Notes under the pieces: generated by a model
What the model was told of the DNA's origin: nothing
What the model saw: only the letters and a program-made list of their open reading frames with translations
Databases searched by the model: none
In this document: positions 34,455 to 43,603 of the stretch, piece after piece
Position numbering within the stretch: the stretch's first letter is position 1
Layout: each line of letters begins with the position of its first letter
DNA from: Kordia algicida
GTDB lineage: Bacteria; Bacteroidota; Bacteroidia; Flavobacteriales; Flavobacteriaceae
Reading direction: 5' to 3' (one strand)
Assembly (NCBI RefSeq): GCF_051013375.1
Contig: NZ_CP142125.1
DNA length: 64,000 bases
Made by a program: the position numbers and the translations under genes

Positions 34455-34550
34455 CAAGTCTTTTCCGAAAAGTAGGAATATCTGTCTTTGATTTACTTTT
34501 GACAACAGATATTATTAATCAAATTTTTATAATTAAACTTAACGACAATT

Positions 34551-34892
34551 ATGAGTAAGAGAGACGAGCTAATTGCAAAGTATGCAGCAGATTTAAAGGA
34601 TAAATGTGGCGTAACTGCTGACATGGATTTATTGACAAAAGTAACGATTGGTTGTGGTCCAGCAATTTACAATAAAGATGCTTCAACGGTTTCAGGATCT
34701 GATGAAAAAGAATTAGCAACGGTAAAAAACAATTTCTTAATCAAAAAATTAGGATTGGCTGATAGCCCAGAATTAGACAAAGGAATCGATGCAGTTATGG
34801 AAAAATACGGTCGTTCTAACAGATCAAAATACAGAGCTGTTGTGTATTATTTACTAACAGTTCACTTTGGAAAACAGGCAATATACAATTAA
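34551..34892 (+). CDS. DUF2853 family protein
   Basis: 113 residues, soluble, all-alpha by appearance. Family pattern present: ELIAKYAADLKDKCGV, LLTKVTIGCGPAIYNKDAS, NFLIKKLGLAD and KYGRSNRSKYRAVVYYLL. Function unknown. Stands alone, with its own terminator at 34929. Confidence 0.9.
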   Translation: MSKRDELIAKYAADLKDKCGVTADMDLLTKVTIGCGPAIYNKDASTVSGSDEKELATVKNNFLIKKLGLADSPELDKGIDAVMEKYGRSNRSKYRAVVYYLLTVHFGKQAIYN

Positions 34893-34928
34893 TCAGATTG
34901 CACTTAATACTATTATTAAATCCCTTTC

Positions 34929-34962
34929 AAAACGCCATCTCTTATCTGGATGGCGTTTTTTT
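34929..34962 (+). terminator. Terminator after the DUF2853 gene
   Basis: AAAACGCCATC (34929-34939) pairs with GATGGCGTTTT (34949-34959), T run after. Confidence 0.9.
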
Positions 34963-35029
34963 ATTGAAAGTAGGATGAGTTCATTGTAAACCATGAGATA
35001 AACCGTACCTTTAGAGCAAATTTTAATAT

Positions 35030-35860
35030 ATGATTCATTTAGGACAACTTAATACATTAGAAATATTACGCGAAACGCCACCAGGACTTTTCTTGGGCGA
35101 TGAGGAAGGAAATGAAATTTTGTTGCCAAATAAATATGTTCCTGCTTCTTTTGAAATAGGAGACAAGCTGAGTGTTTTTGCGTATTTAGACAGCCATGAA
35201 CGACCTGTGACAACGACACTGAAACCCTACATGAAAGTAAACGAATTTGGATTACTTCGCGTAACTGCATTGAGTGATTACGGCGCTTTTTTAGATTGGG
35301 GATTGGAGAAAGATTTGTTTGTTCCGTTTAAAGAACAAGCACGCGATATGCAAGAAGGAAAATGGTACGTTGTGTATTGTTATTTGGATGAAGAAACGAA
35401 TCGATTGGTTGCTTCAAGCAAAACGAATAAGTTTTTAAGCAATGAAGAATTGACTGTTGAACGTTTTGATGAAGTAGATTTGATGGTGTCACGATTTACC
35501 GATTTAGGCGTAGAAATGATTATCAATCAAAAACACAAAGGTTTGGTATATCAAGATGAAATATATAGAGATTTAAAACTTGGAGAAAAACTGAAAGGTG
35601 TTGTGAAGAAAATTCGTGAAGACAATAAAATTGATCTTTCGCTACAACATATTGGTTATAAAAATATTGAACCTTCTGCACAAGTGGTGTTGGATGCTTT
35701 ACAGCGAAATGGCGGAAGTTTACCATTACACGATAAAAGTGATCCTGAAACGATTAAAGAACGTTTAAACATGAGCAAAAAGAGCTTTAAGAAAGCCATT
35801 GGAAGCTTGTACAAACAACAACAAATTGTGATTAAATCTGATGGAATTGAGTTAAAATAA
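35030..35860 (+). CDS. S1-type RNA-binding protein, CvfB-like
   Basis: 276 residues. Several S1-like OB folds in a row (LGQLNTLEILRETPPGLFLGDEEG; LLRVTALSDYGAFLDWGLEKDLFVPFKEQ; GEKLKGVVKKIREDNKIDLSLQ) and a C-terminal winged helix (MSKKSFKKAIGSLYKQQQIVI). This is the order in CvfB/YitL proteins, which bind RNA and affect virulence genes in firmicutes; the flavobacterial role is not known. Cytoplasmic. Followed by a near-perfect terminator. Confidence 0.88.
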   Translation: MIHLGQLNTLEILRETPPGLFLGDEEGNEILLPNKYVPASFEIGDKLSVFAYLDSHERPVTTTLKPYMKVNEFGLLRVTALSDYGAFLDWGLEKDLFVPFKEQARDMQEGKWYVVYCYLDEETNRLVASSKTNKFLSNEELTVERFDEVDLMVSRFTDLGVEMIINQKHKGLVYQDEIYRDLKLGEKLKGVVKKIREDNKIDLSLQHIGYKNIEPSAQVVLDALQRNGGSLPLHDKSDPETIKERLNMSKKSFKKAIGSLYKQQQIVIKSDGIELK

Positions 35861-35888
35861 CAGGATTTTCAGCCAATATAATTTATAC

Positions 35889-35927
35889 AAAAAGCAGGTT
35901 TCAAAACGTTTTGAAACCTGCTTTTTT
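35889..35927. terminator. Bidirectional terminator
   Basis: A long near-perfect stem, AAAAGCAGGTTTCAAAAC with GTTTTGAAACCTGCTTTT, with T residues on both sides. Serves the S1 gene and the convergent SEL1 gene. Confidence 0.92.
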
Positions 35928-35946
35928 GTTGTCAATAAGTACTTTT

Positions 35947-37044
35947 TTATGGACTACTTTCATAATATTGATATACTCCAGAAAGTTTTTGCCAACGTTT
36001 ATATTCTAAACTGTAAAAGCTGAAATTTAACTGTGTATAATTTCCCCGATATCTTTTCTGATCTAGAAAAAGCGCCAATGTTTTGTTGCGTAAAAATATA
36101 GGTTTTGAAAATGTATATACAATAGCGCATCTACCTTTTTGTGCTTCGCTTTCTAAATTTTCCATCATGTCAAAAGTCGCCTGAATTTCCTCTGGAGAAT
36201 CCAAACGTTTGGAATATGGAAACAATTCTTTTTCCCATTCATGCGTCGTTAATTTGGAGAGTTCTTCAATGATAAATTCTTTTTCTTTGGAAGTAAGTTT
36301 GATGCTTTCTGTGTGTTTTCCACGATACAAAGAAGACAATTCAAATTCCTTTGTAGATTCAATTTTTGCAATCGTTTCATTGATGATTTTTACATCAATA
36401 CTTTTCGTATAATGAATGGTGTCACATTCAAACTGATCGTATTTCCATCTTGAAACCCAATCTCGATAAGGATCTTTCATCAATCCCAAAGTATTTTTAG
36501 GAATGGTTAACTTATCAGATTTTGGTTTTGGTAATGAAGCTATAAATGCTTGTACATCAATCTTGTCAAAATCTTTTTTCTTCTCTTTTAATACTTGTAC
36601 AACCTTTTTCAATTCTTCATCAGAGAGATACGATTTAATAAGATGTCTTGTGGTCATTCTTTTTTGCATCAGATCGTAAGCCGCAGCGATTTCAGCCCAA
36701 ACCAACGCGTCTATTTTATATTTTGAATCTTTTTTCATGCCTTTTTCAAAATATAGCACCGCTAGAAGTCCCATAGCGCGACCGTATTTTTGCTTTGCTG
36801 ATTTTAACAAATATGATTCCGCTAGTGCATTGTTTTTAATGAGCAAATCTTTATTGAAATAACAAAAACCGACGATAAACTGCGCCGCCGCATTTCCCGC
36901 TTCGGCATGTGGTTTCATAATTTCAAAAGAAGTCATATACTCTTTTGCATCAAAAGCTTTTAATCCGTCTTCAAATGTGTTGTTTTGAGAAAAAGATATT
37001 GCTGTCAAAAAGCAATAGAGTAGTGTAAAGGTAATTTTTTTCAT
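35947..37044 (-). CDS. Secreted SEL1/TPR-like repeat protein
   Basis: 365 residues from ATG 37044 (MKKITFTLLYCFLTAISFSQ), which starts the signal peptide; an upstream ATG at 37068 would add eight unconvincing residues. Residues about 25-110 show two to three SEL1-type helical repeats (AGNAAAQFIVGFCYFNKD, QKYGRAMGLLAVLYFEKG). The rest is unassigned and contains a Tyr/Phe-rich end. Periplasmic or surface protein; a binding role is likely from the repeats, but no function is known. Confidence 0.75.
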   Translation of the reverse strand: MKKITFTLLYCFLTAISFSQNNTFEDGLKAFDAKEYMTSFEIMKPHAEAGNAAAQFIVGFCYFNKDLLIKNNALAESYLLKSAKQKYGRAMGLLAVLYFEKGMKKDSKYKIDALVWAEIAAAYDLMQKRMTTRHLIKSYLSDEELKKVVQVLKEKKKDFDKIDVQAFIASLPKPKSDKLTIPKNTLGLMKDPYRDWVSRWKYDQFECDTIHYTKSIDVKIINETIAKIESTKEFELSSLYRGKHTESIKLTSKEKEFIIEELSKLTTHEWEKELFPYSKRLDSPEEIQATFDMMENLESEAQKGRCAIVYTFSKPIFLRNKTLALFLDQKRYRGNYTQLNFSFYSLEYKRWQKLSGVYQYYESSP

Positions 37045-37145
37045 TTGTGTTTTGTGTGATAAAAGCAATTCTTGTTGCTGACTAAAAGACTTTTTAGTTT
37101 GTACAAAGAAACGGATTCAATTTTACTTTTTGTTGTGAATATTGC

Positions 37146-37180
37146 ATAAAAAAATGCGCATTTTTCAATACGCATTCTGT
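37146..37180 (-). terminator. Terminator after the LamG lipoprotein gene
   Basis: AATGCG/CGCATT stem across 37155-37175 with a U run on the minus strand; it lies 20-50 bases after the stop of the gene at 37202. Confidence 0.7.
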
Positions 37181-37201
37181 TTATTTACAATGTTAATGTA
37201 A

Positions 37202-37933
37202 TTATTGCTCGTATAAAAACGAGACAAATTCTGTTGATTTTGCTTTGCTGTAAATTCGGATATCATCAATACTTCCGCTAAACGGATTTTCTCCTGAGGC
37301 ATCATTTCCAATCAACAACGCTGCGGTTGAGGTAGAAATTTCACCTTTAATATATTTCATCATCGCTGGTTTTCCATTGATGTAAAAATACATGGTGTCG
37401 CCTTTTAGTGTGCATGTAATCATGTACCAAGTATCTTTTTCATAATCAAACTTTCGCAATTCGTGCAAGATTCCGTAAGGTGCAATCGAAAAAATAATAT
37501 CATTTGTGACAACTTCTTCGTCTTCTAATGGCGAATATCCGATAGAAATTCCATATGCTGCTTGTATTTTCTTCTGATCTGAAACATTTTTATATAAAAC
37601 TTGTTGCAAATGTGTCGCATCAGTTTTTAACCATAAATTAATGGTAAATTCGTCTGTAAAATTCAAATGTTCATTTGCAGGAATACGAATATGATCGTTT
37701 ACGCCATCAAAAGCATAAGCTAAATCGGCATTTCCAAAACGGTCAAACGTTTTAGTAACACCTTTTGCTTGTGCATTTATTTTATAGGCACTCAAATCGT
37801 CGGTATTTCCGTCAAGCGGATAATACGCAACTAGACTTTCTGTAAGTTCGTATTGTGGTTCGTCTTCTTCGATACTACAACTGCTAAAGGCAAAAACGAT
37901 TGCCAAACAGCTTATTAGATAAATGATTTTCAT
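37202..37933 (-). CDS. LamG-domain lipoprotein
   Basis: 243 residues. Lipoprotein signal peptide with Cys19 (FSSC). The remainder is a LamG/concanavalin-like sandwich: VAYYPLDGNTDDLS, YAFDGVNDHIRIP, FTINLWLKTD, MYFYINGKPA and FSGSIDDIRIYSKA. Such domains bind sugars or proteins at the cell surface. Ligand unknown. Acidic residues after the Cys (SIEEDEP) resemble a Bacteroidetes surface-export signal. Confidence 0.87.
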   Translation of the reverse strand: MKIIYLISCLAIVFAFSSCSIEEDEPQYELTESLVAYYPLDGNTDDLSAYKINAQAKGVTKTFDRFGNADLAYAFDGVNDHIRIPANEHLNFTDEFTINLWLKTDATHLQQVLYKNVSDQKKIQAAYGISIGYSPLEDEEVVTNDIIFSIAPYGILHELRKFDYEKDTWYMITCTLKGDTMYFYINGKPAMMKYIKGEISTSTAALLIGNDASGENPFSGSIDDIRIYSKAKSTEFVSFLYEQ

Positions 37934-38009
37934 GTTGAATTAGTTTTTTGATGACTGATGATTTTATTAAAAACATTGTATCAAAAATGATACCAAATCA
38001 ACACAAATT

Positions 38010-39257
38010 TCATGTTTTAAATTCAGGAAAATGCTCTTTTGCCCAAGAATCAAACAATATTGCAGGTGGAAAAGGAGTAGCTTTCTCAAAAAGTGGATGA
38101 TGATTGTATGTACCTAATTTTTGAAGATGATATAAAAGATAATAAGTTTGATTGTACATGAAATTATAATCTGCATTATGATAAGAATGGTCAAGATACG
38201 AATTCGCTTTCTCCATTGTTGATTTCTTAATAGCATTTAAAGTACTTTGTTGTCCACCATCAAATGCATCTAGATAATAAAGACTCAATTCATAGAATTC
38301 AGCTAAAATATTCAACAATTCTGTAGCTTCTGGAGATTTTGGATCAACCTTTCGTAACTGTTCATATACTTGAAACGGGAAAATATATTGATACGATTCT
38401 CGTCTGTCTATATGATATCCTTTGAAGTTGTGAATTAGTATTTTTTCAAAAATAATGGTGTCTAGCGAAACTGTCCCTTCAGTTTTAAAAGCAAGTTCGG
38501 TTTTTTTTAGCAAGTTGAAAGCGCGTTTAGTTCGTAGTTCTTTTAAGGCATTTACGGTTTCTTCTGAAAATTCAATGCTGTAATCGCGTGTAGCTTTTTC
38601 GACTTCTTTTTCTAGGTATTCAATTTCTTCTTGATGCATTTTCTGAAAAGCAGTTTCGCCAATTTTATACTTAGAAACATCTATAAAACTTAATAATATC
38701 ACTAACACAATACAACAAGCAAACGTTTTTAGCATCCAACGTTGCGATTTTACATATCGAGAAATTTCTGTCCAAGCAATAAAAAACAAATACACTGGAA
38801 ATAAGTACAATACATAACCGTATTCATTAAAAATATGCAAATCAATAAACGGCGCAAATAACAGGAAGCGTGTAATGAAACTAATGGCACCAAATAATAC
38901 GACATATTCTATAAAAAGTGCATAATTAACCACACGCGGAGATGTATATTTATAGGTTTTATGCAGATATTTAGTAGGTCTGGAAAACCAAAAGCGCAAC
39001 ATGGTGTTGTTTCCAAAAGCTACGGAAAGTGCTAATAGAAACAGTTTTTCAAATAGCAACTGTTTGTCGTCTTTTAGTTGTAAATCATAACTCTGAATTA
39101 CTCTAAAAAAGTCAATAAGTTCTGTGATGGTAAAGATGAATCCGAAAAATAAAACAGCACTAAAAATACCCAATAAAACTCCCAGCCAGAATCGGAATTT
39201 TCCAATCTTAGCAATGGATAAATGTTGTTTTAGTTTGACTTTTTTCTGCGAACTCAT
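38010..39257 (-). CDS. Hypothetical membrane protein, 415 aa
   Basis: Five or six membrane helices in the N-terminal half (about residues 24-50, 69-85, 108-132, 146-162 and 178-194: e.g. LGVLLGIFSAVLFFGF, ACCIVLVILLSFIDV). The C-terminal half is soluble, with acidic and helical character (EIEYLEKEVEKATRDYSIEF). No family recognised and no catalytic motif seen. Gene order: between the papain-like peptidase gene and the LamG gene, all on the minus strand, with gaps of about 30 and 76 bases; the peptidase and this gene may share a transcript. Confidence 0.75.
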   Translation of the reverse strand: MSSQKKVKLKQHLSIAKIGKFRFWLGVLLGIFSAVLFFGFIFTITELIDFFRVIQSYDLQLKDDKQLLFEKLFLLALSVAFGNNTMLRFWFSRPTKYLHKTYKYTSPRVVNYALFIEYVVLFGAISFITRFLLFAPFIDLHIFNEYGYVLYLFPVYLFFIAWTEISRYVKSQRWMLKTFACCIVLVILLSFIDVSKYKIGETAFQKMHQEEIEYLEKEVEKATRDYSIEFSEETVNALKELRTKRAFNLLKKTELAFKTEGTVSLDTIIFEKILIHNFKGYHIDRRESYQYIFPFQVYEQLRKVDPKSPEATELLNILAEFYELSLYYLDAFDGGQQSTLNAIKKSTMEKANSYLDHSYHNADYNFMYNQTYYLLYHLQKLGTYNHHPLFEKATPFPPAILFDSWAKEHFPEFKT

Positions 39258-39287
39258 ACAGTATCAGTACACAACTGATTGTAAAAG

Positions 39288-40409
39288 TTACAACTTCAAC
39301 TTTTGGCGTAATGCTTTTGGTAAGGCATCTTTATGAACCATGACAGAAATCGTTTTCAGTCTGAAAAAAGCTTCACTCATATGCACATGTCCGTCATTTG
39401 GAACACGAGCTGTGTTACTTCCCCATGAGTTTTTTACTCTAAAATACTTATTTCCGTTTTGATCGGTTGCCATTCCTGTGATGTGCATCAAATGATCGTC
39501 GGTTGTTGTATAATTTTCAAATTCTTGCTGACGATATCTTGCGGAAACCGATTTTTCTTTGAGAATTTTTGCCGTAAAACTTTTTCTATTGGCAACAGGC
39601 GTTTCTGGAATGGTTGCTACGGCATATTTTGCCGAAAATGAAGCTTCCGATACATCGCAATCCAACTCCACAGTATAACCTGTTTTTAGCGCATTTTCAG
39701 TTACTGCTACCAATTCGTCTAGCGTAACATTATAAAAACTTCCGTTTGAAAAATTATCAGGAATATTTAAAATAAAAGATTCGTAATAGGGTTGGTGTGT
39801 AAACGAAGTAATGGTCACATAATCATCTGGATTGATCTTCGTCATTTCCAAAAATGATTGTGGTGTATAAGTTTTTCCTTCGTAAACAAAAGATTCTGGT
39901 CGTTTTCCTAAATAAATATCCAACACACTTGCTATAGTACGTTTCCAATTAGGCGATAACTTTTTTGCAGGATTTTTAATATATGCATCCAACATTGCTT
40001 TCAAAACCGCTACCATTTCGGCATGATTGTGATTTTGTTGTAATGTTTGCAAGCCAGAATACGCACTATTTGGAACCAATCCGTGTGATTTTACAGCATT
40101 CATAACATCATGCGCCAATCCGCCTTCACTAAATTGTGCTTTTCCTTGTCGCATCACATAATTCCAAGCTTTCTTCGGATACGTATTGCGAACATTATAC
40201 ATTTCTGAAATATCAATCTGTTTTCCTGTCAACCGAATAATTTCAGATTCCAAAAAAGAAGAAGCCGAAAAACTCCAGCAAGTTCCAGTTCGCCCTTGAC
40301 TAATTACTGGCGTCGCTTCCAAATCAATAGTAGTTTTAAATTGAAAATCTTGCGCGAAAGCGACCATTGAAAAACAAGCTAAAAAAGTAGATAGAAATAT
40401 TTTTTTCAT
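39288..40409 (-). CDS. Papain-like (C1) cysteine peptidase, bleomycin-hydrolase/PepC type, exported
   Basis: 373 residues with signal peptide 1-20 (ending AFAQ). Catalytic residues: Q38 and C44 (SQGRTGTCWSFSASS), H309 (HLMHITG) and N327 (VKNSWGSN). This order and the HITGMA context match the PepC/bleomycin-hydrolase branch. Most family members act in the cytoplasm; the signal peptide means this one is exported, as in many Bacteroidetes. Upstream of a membrane protein gene on the same strand, divergent from menB. Confidence 0.9.
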   Translation of the reverse strand: MKKIFLSTFLACFSMVAFAQDFQFKTTIDLEATPVISQGRTGTCWSFSASSFLESEIIRLTGKQIDISEMYNVRNTYPKKAWNYVMRQGKAQFSEGGLAHDVMNAVKSHGLVPNSAYSGLQTLQQNHNHAEMVAVLKAMLDAYIKNPAKKLSPNWKRTIASVLDIYLGKRPESFVYEGKTYTPQSFLEMTKINPDDYVTITSFTHQPYYESFILNIPDNFSNGSFYNVTLDELVAVTENALKTGYTVELDCDVSEASFSAKYAVATIPETPVANRKSFTAKILKEKSVSARYRQQEFENYTTTDDHLMHITGMATDQNGNKYFRVKNSWGSNTARVPNDGHVHMSEAFFRLKTISVMVHKDALPKALRQKLKL

Positions 40410-40465
40410 CAGAAATAGATAATTTAAATGTCAATAAAATGATAAGAATTTGAATCAATAAATTC

Positions 40466-40495
40466 TTGTTAACTGTGTAAAATGAATTATTTTTA
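40466..40495 (+). promoter_or_regulatory. Promoter of menB
   Basis: TTG (40466-40468), 19-base spacer, TATTTTTA (40488-40495): -7 with one mismatch. Start codon at 40514. Confidence 0.5.
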
Positions 40496-40513
40496 CGCAA
40501 AATACTAAAAAAT

Positions 40514-41353
40514 ATGAGTAAACCAGACTGGAAAACGGTAAAAGAGTACGATGATATTACGTATAAAAAGGCGGATGGCGTTGCTAGAATTGCCTTTAAC
40601 AGACCTGATGTGCGCAATGCATTTCGTCCGCATACCACAAGTGAATTGTTAGATGCGTTCAAAGATGCACACGAAGATGTTAACATCGGCGTTGTGTTGC
40701 TTTCTGCGGAAGGTCCATCATCCAAAGATGGTGTGTATTCTTTTTGTAGTGGTGGCGATCAAAAAGCGCGTGGTCATCAAGGTTATGTTGGACAAGATGG
40801 TTACCACAGATTAAATATTTTAGAAGTACAACGTCTCATTCGTTTCATGCCAAAAGCAGTGATTTGCGTAGTGCCAGGTTGGGCAGTTGGTGGCGGACAT
40901 AGTTTGCATGTGGTTTGTGATTTAACGTTGGCAAGTAAAGAACATGCCATTTTTAAGCAAACGGATGCTGATGTAACGAGTTTTGACGCAGGTTACGGTT
41001 CGGCGTATTTGGCAAAAATGGTTGGACAGAAAAAGGCACGTGAAATCTTTTTCTTGGGAAGAAACTACTCTGCACAAGAAGCGTATGAAATGGGCATGGT
41101 CAATGCGGTAATTCCACATGACGAATTGGAAGATACAGCTTTTGAATGGGCACAGGAAATCTTGGCAAAATCTCCAACATCAATAAAAATGTTAAAGTTT
41201 GCAATGAACTTAACCGATGATGGAATGGTAGGACAGCAAGTATTTGCAGGAGAAGCTACACGTTTGGCGTACATGACAGACGAAGCCAAAGAAGGACGCG
41301 ACGCATTTTTGGAAAAACGCAAACCGAACTTTGAGAAAAAATGGATTCCGTGA
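40514..41353 (+). CDS. menB: 1,4-dihydroxy-2-naphthoyl-CoA synthase
   Basis: 279 residues, crotonase fold. MenB features are present: VARIAFNRPDVRNAFRP, the YSFCSGGDQKARG oxyanion/acid segment, GWAVGGGHSLHVVCDL, TDADVTSFDAGYGSAYLAK and the C-terminal EGRDAFLEKRKPNF. It closes the ring of o-succinylbenzoyl-CoA in menaquinone synthesis. Stands alone with its own promoter, away from menF/D and menA/C. Confidence 0.95.
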   Translation: MSKPDWKTVKEYDDITYKKADGVARIAFNRPDVRNAFRPHTTSELLDAFKDAHEDVNIGVVLLSAEGPSSKDGVYSFCSGGDQKARGHQGYVGQDGYHRLNILEVQRLIRFMPKAVICVVPGWAVGGGHSLHVVCDLTLASKEHAIFKQTDADVTSFDAGYGSAYLAKMVGQKKAREIFFLGRNYSAQEAYEMGMVNAVIPHDELEDTAFEWAQEILAKSPTSIKMLKFAMNLTDDGMVGQQVFAGEATRLAYMTDEAKEGRDAFLEKRKPNFEKKWIP

Positions 41354-41494
41354 TATAAATTATATTTGGATATTAGTATTGAGTATTGAGATATTTGTAT
41401 TGAGAGTTTAACAAAAAACAAAAAACAAACAACGAAAAAAAACATAAAAATAATCCAGCTAAAACTTCGTTAGTATATCATAAATCAATCAAAA

Positions 41495-42097
41495 ATGAAA
41501 AAACTAATAACGTGTTTCTGTATTTTGAGTTTTTATGTGGGAATTTCACAAAACTCAGAACGTGTGTGTGATCTTGGAATTCATTATCCGTTGTCAACAG
41601 GCGATAATTTTATGGTCTTTGCGTATGACGGATTGATAGGTTTGGATTTTAGATATCAATTTGCAGATACCAAACTTATTTCGCCAAAAATATCTTTTAC
41701 AGCCGATTATTTTAATTATAATTTTGTGGATGACATTAATGGTGGTGCATTTGTCTTAAAGCCAGAACTCATAGGTGAATTCAATCTGAATACTATTCCG
41801 AAGTTAAAACCTTATGTTTCTATTGGATATAGCTTTTTTTCAACATCGCTAAACACAGCCAATCCGCAATTTAGCTTTAACAATCCGAGTCCAGTTGTAC
41901 AACCAAATGGCGATCGTTTCAATGATTCTCAAAGTGGTATCAATTGGGGATTTGGAGCTGCATACGACTTAACAGAAAAATTTTATGTTGAGGTTTCTGC
42001 CGATTTTACAAAGTTAGATTTAGATGGCGATACTTCAGGAAATCGTTACAACGAAAACATTCATACAGTAAATATGGGCGTTGGCATTCGGTTTTGA
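41495..42097 (+). CDS. Outer membrane beta-barrel protein
   Basis: 200 residues, signal peptide 1-18 (GISQ). Barrel-like alternation in the rest, with tyrosine-rich turns, and an aromatic C-terminus (GVGIRF). No specific role can be given. The 140 bases before it carry a copy of the TAGTATTGAGTATTGAGA word (41371) and A-rich stretches. Confidence 0.78.
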   Translation: MKKLITCFCILSFYVGISQNSERVCDLGIHYPLSTGDNFMVFAYDGLIGLDFRYQFADTKLISPKISFTADYFNYNFVDDINGGAFVLKPELIGEFNLNTIPKLKPYVSIGYSFFSTSLNTANPQFSFNNPSPVVQPNGDRFNDSQSGINWGFGAAYDLTEKFYVEVSADFTKLDLDGDTSGNRYNENIHTVNMGVGIRF

Positions 42098-42636
42098 ATT
42101 TAAACTCGAAATTGAAACTGAACATGATTTCCAAATGTCTTTACGAAGAAGTATGACGAAGTAAGTTGTATCTCAATGAGCAGATTGCCACACGTTTTTT
42201 TAAAACGTTCGCAAAGACGTTTCAAACACTTTTATATTCAAAACATTAGTGCAAAATCGTGACGAAAGAGCTAAAAACCTAATAGCGGAGCGATCTAAAA
42301 GCAAAGCGCGTCTAATTAATGTAGCAATTTGAAAATTTGGAAATGTATCAATTAGTTTCAAAGTATGAAACAGATTAAAAAGAAGCAGATTGCTTCACTA
42401 CGTTCGCAATGACGATTAAAAAAGTTCTAAAAGCAAAGCGTTCTAAGAGGTTTTTGCGACGCAAAAACAAGTCTAAAAGCGTAGCAAATCTAAACCCAAA
42501 GTTTCTAAAATCGAAACAACCTTAAATCTTTAAATTTTGAATCTTTGAATTGAGCGAAGCGAATCTAAAAACAAAGTGCGTCTAAAAAAAATACTTTTCG
42601 AAGTAAAAAATGTACTTTTTAAGACCCAAGACCCAT
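42098..42636. repeat. Intergenic 540 bp of dispersed repeat words
   Basis: No gene. Repeated short pieces: AGCGAAGCGAA-type words (42541), AATGTATCAATTAGTTTCAA (42341), CAACCTTAAATCTTTAAATT (about 42516) and many AAAGC/AGCGTC words. These relate to the 200-bp unit at 24168 in order and content but are strongly degenerate. The right end touches the 3' end of the minus-strand DUF695 gene. Confidence 0.75.
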
Positions 42637-43449
42637 TTATTTTCTAACCACATACGTTTCCCAACCATCATAATTGCCATTAAACTCTTTGCAAAGTTCA
42701 ATAAGTTCGGTTGTGAATTTGGTCACGCTTTCCATCGTAGTGGAATTTTTTCTGTGGAATTTTATCTCGTGCGGAAATTTCTGATTTCCTATTTTCTTTT
42801 TGTAGGAAACTTTATAGGAAAGTTTTTCAATAGCTTCCGCGAATAAATTCATGTCATTCTGAGACGAAAACGTGGCATAATGATCTATTTTTCGAGAAGT
42901 AGAAAGATCATCACCTGCATTTTCAAGCTGAATTACCGTATCACGATTCGACATAAAATTTTTAATTTCGTCATTTGGATACAAGAAATTGATATACAAA
43001 TCCCAAGAAGGATCAGCTTTTACGAAAACATCATATTTTTCTCCGCGAAACTTATTTTTGAATAATTTATCAATCTGTCGTTCAATACCTGTAGCATCTT
43101 TCACATAATAATACTCAAAACGACTGCCATCATACATAAACGAACCTACATAATAATTATCACCAACGGAGTTCATTCGATCAGTAATTGCATCTTTAAT
43201 GAGATACATTTTCTTCAACTTATTGCCAACGGGAAAATCACTTTCTTTCGTAACTCTGTATTTAATCTTTATATAAAACAAAAAATCATAACCATTAATC
43301 GGCGCTTTATCAATTAAATCCATACGTAAATTTGTAGAACTTACACCTTTTTCTTGTTTGGCTTGATATGTATTCCAAACCGCCGTTTCTTGTGCCTGAA
43401 GAAACAATAATGGAAATAATAACAATAAGATACGAAATGCTATTTTCAT
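42637..43449 (-). CDS. DUF695 / RraB-like domain protein, exported
   Basis: 270 residues from ATG 43449 (MKIAFRILLLLFPLLFLQAQ), which is a signal peptide; the longer frame to 43551 is not convincing. N-terminal half has the DUF695 pattern (WNTYQAKQEKG, FPVGNKLKKMYLIKDAI, GSFMYDGSRFEYYYVKD). C-terminal third is RraB-like (DHYATFSSQNDMNLFAEAIEKLSYKV then FTTELIELCKEFNGNYDGWE). RraB inhibits RNase E in E. coli, but with a signal peptide this protein would not meet a cytoplasmic RNase. Real function unknown. Confidence 0.8.
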   Translation of the reverse strand: MKIAFRILLLLFPLLFLQAQETAVWNTYQAKQEKGVSSTNLRMDLIDKAPINGYDFLFYIKIKYRVTKESDFPVGNKLKKMYLIKDAITDRMNSVGDNYYVGSFMYDGSRFEYYYVKDATGIERQIDKLFKNKFRGEKYDVFVKADPSWDLYINFLYPNDEIKNFMSNRDTVIQLENAGDDLSTSRKIDHYATFSSQNDMNLFAEAIEKLSYKVSYKKKIGNQKFPHEIKFHRKNSTTMESVTKFTTELIELCKEFNGNYDGWETYVVRK

Positions 43450-43603
43450 GTTTGTCGTGTAAAAACTTGAGCGCAATGTAAGTAAAACTCCGAATTGCAC
43501 ACAAAAAATTAATAGAATATTATGATAAGGCCTGAGCAAAAACAATACCAATGCAGTTTTTCATAATTCTTTAAAAGTGTATCTTTACAAAAATTACGCG
43601 TAC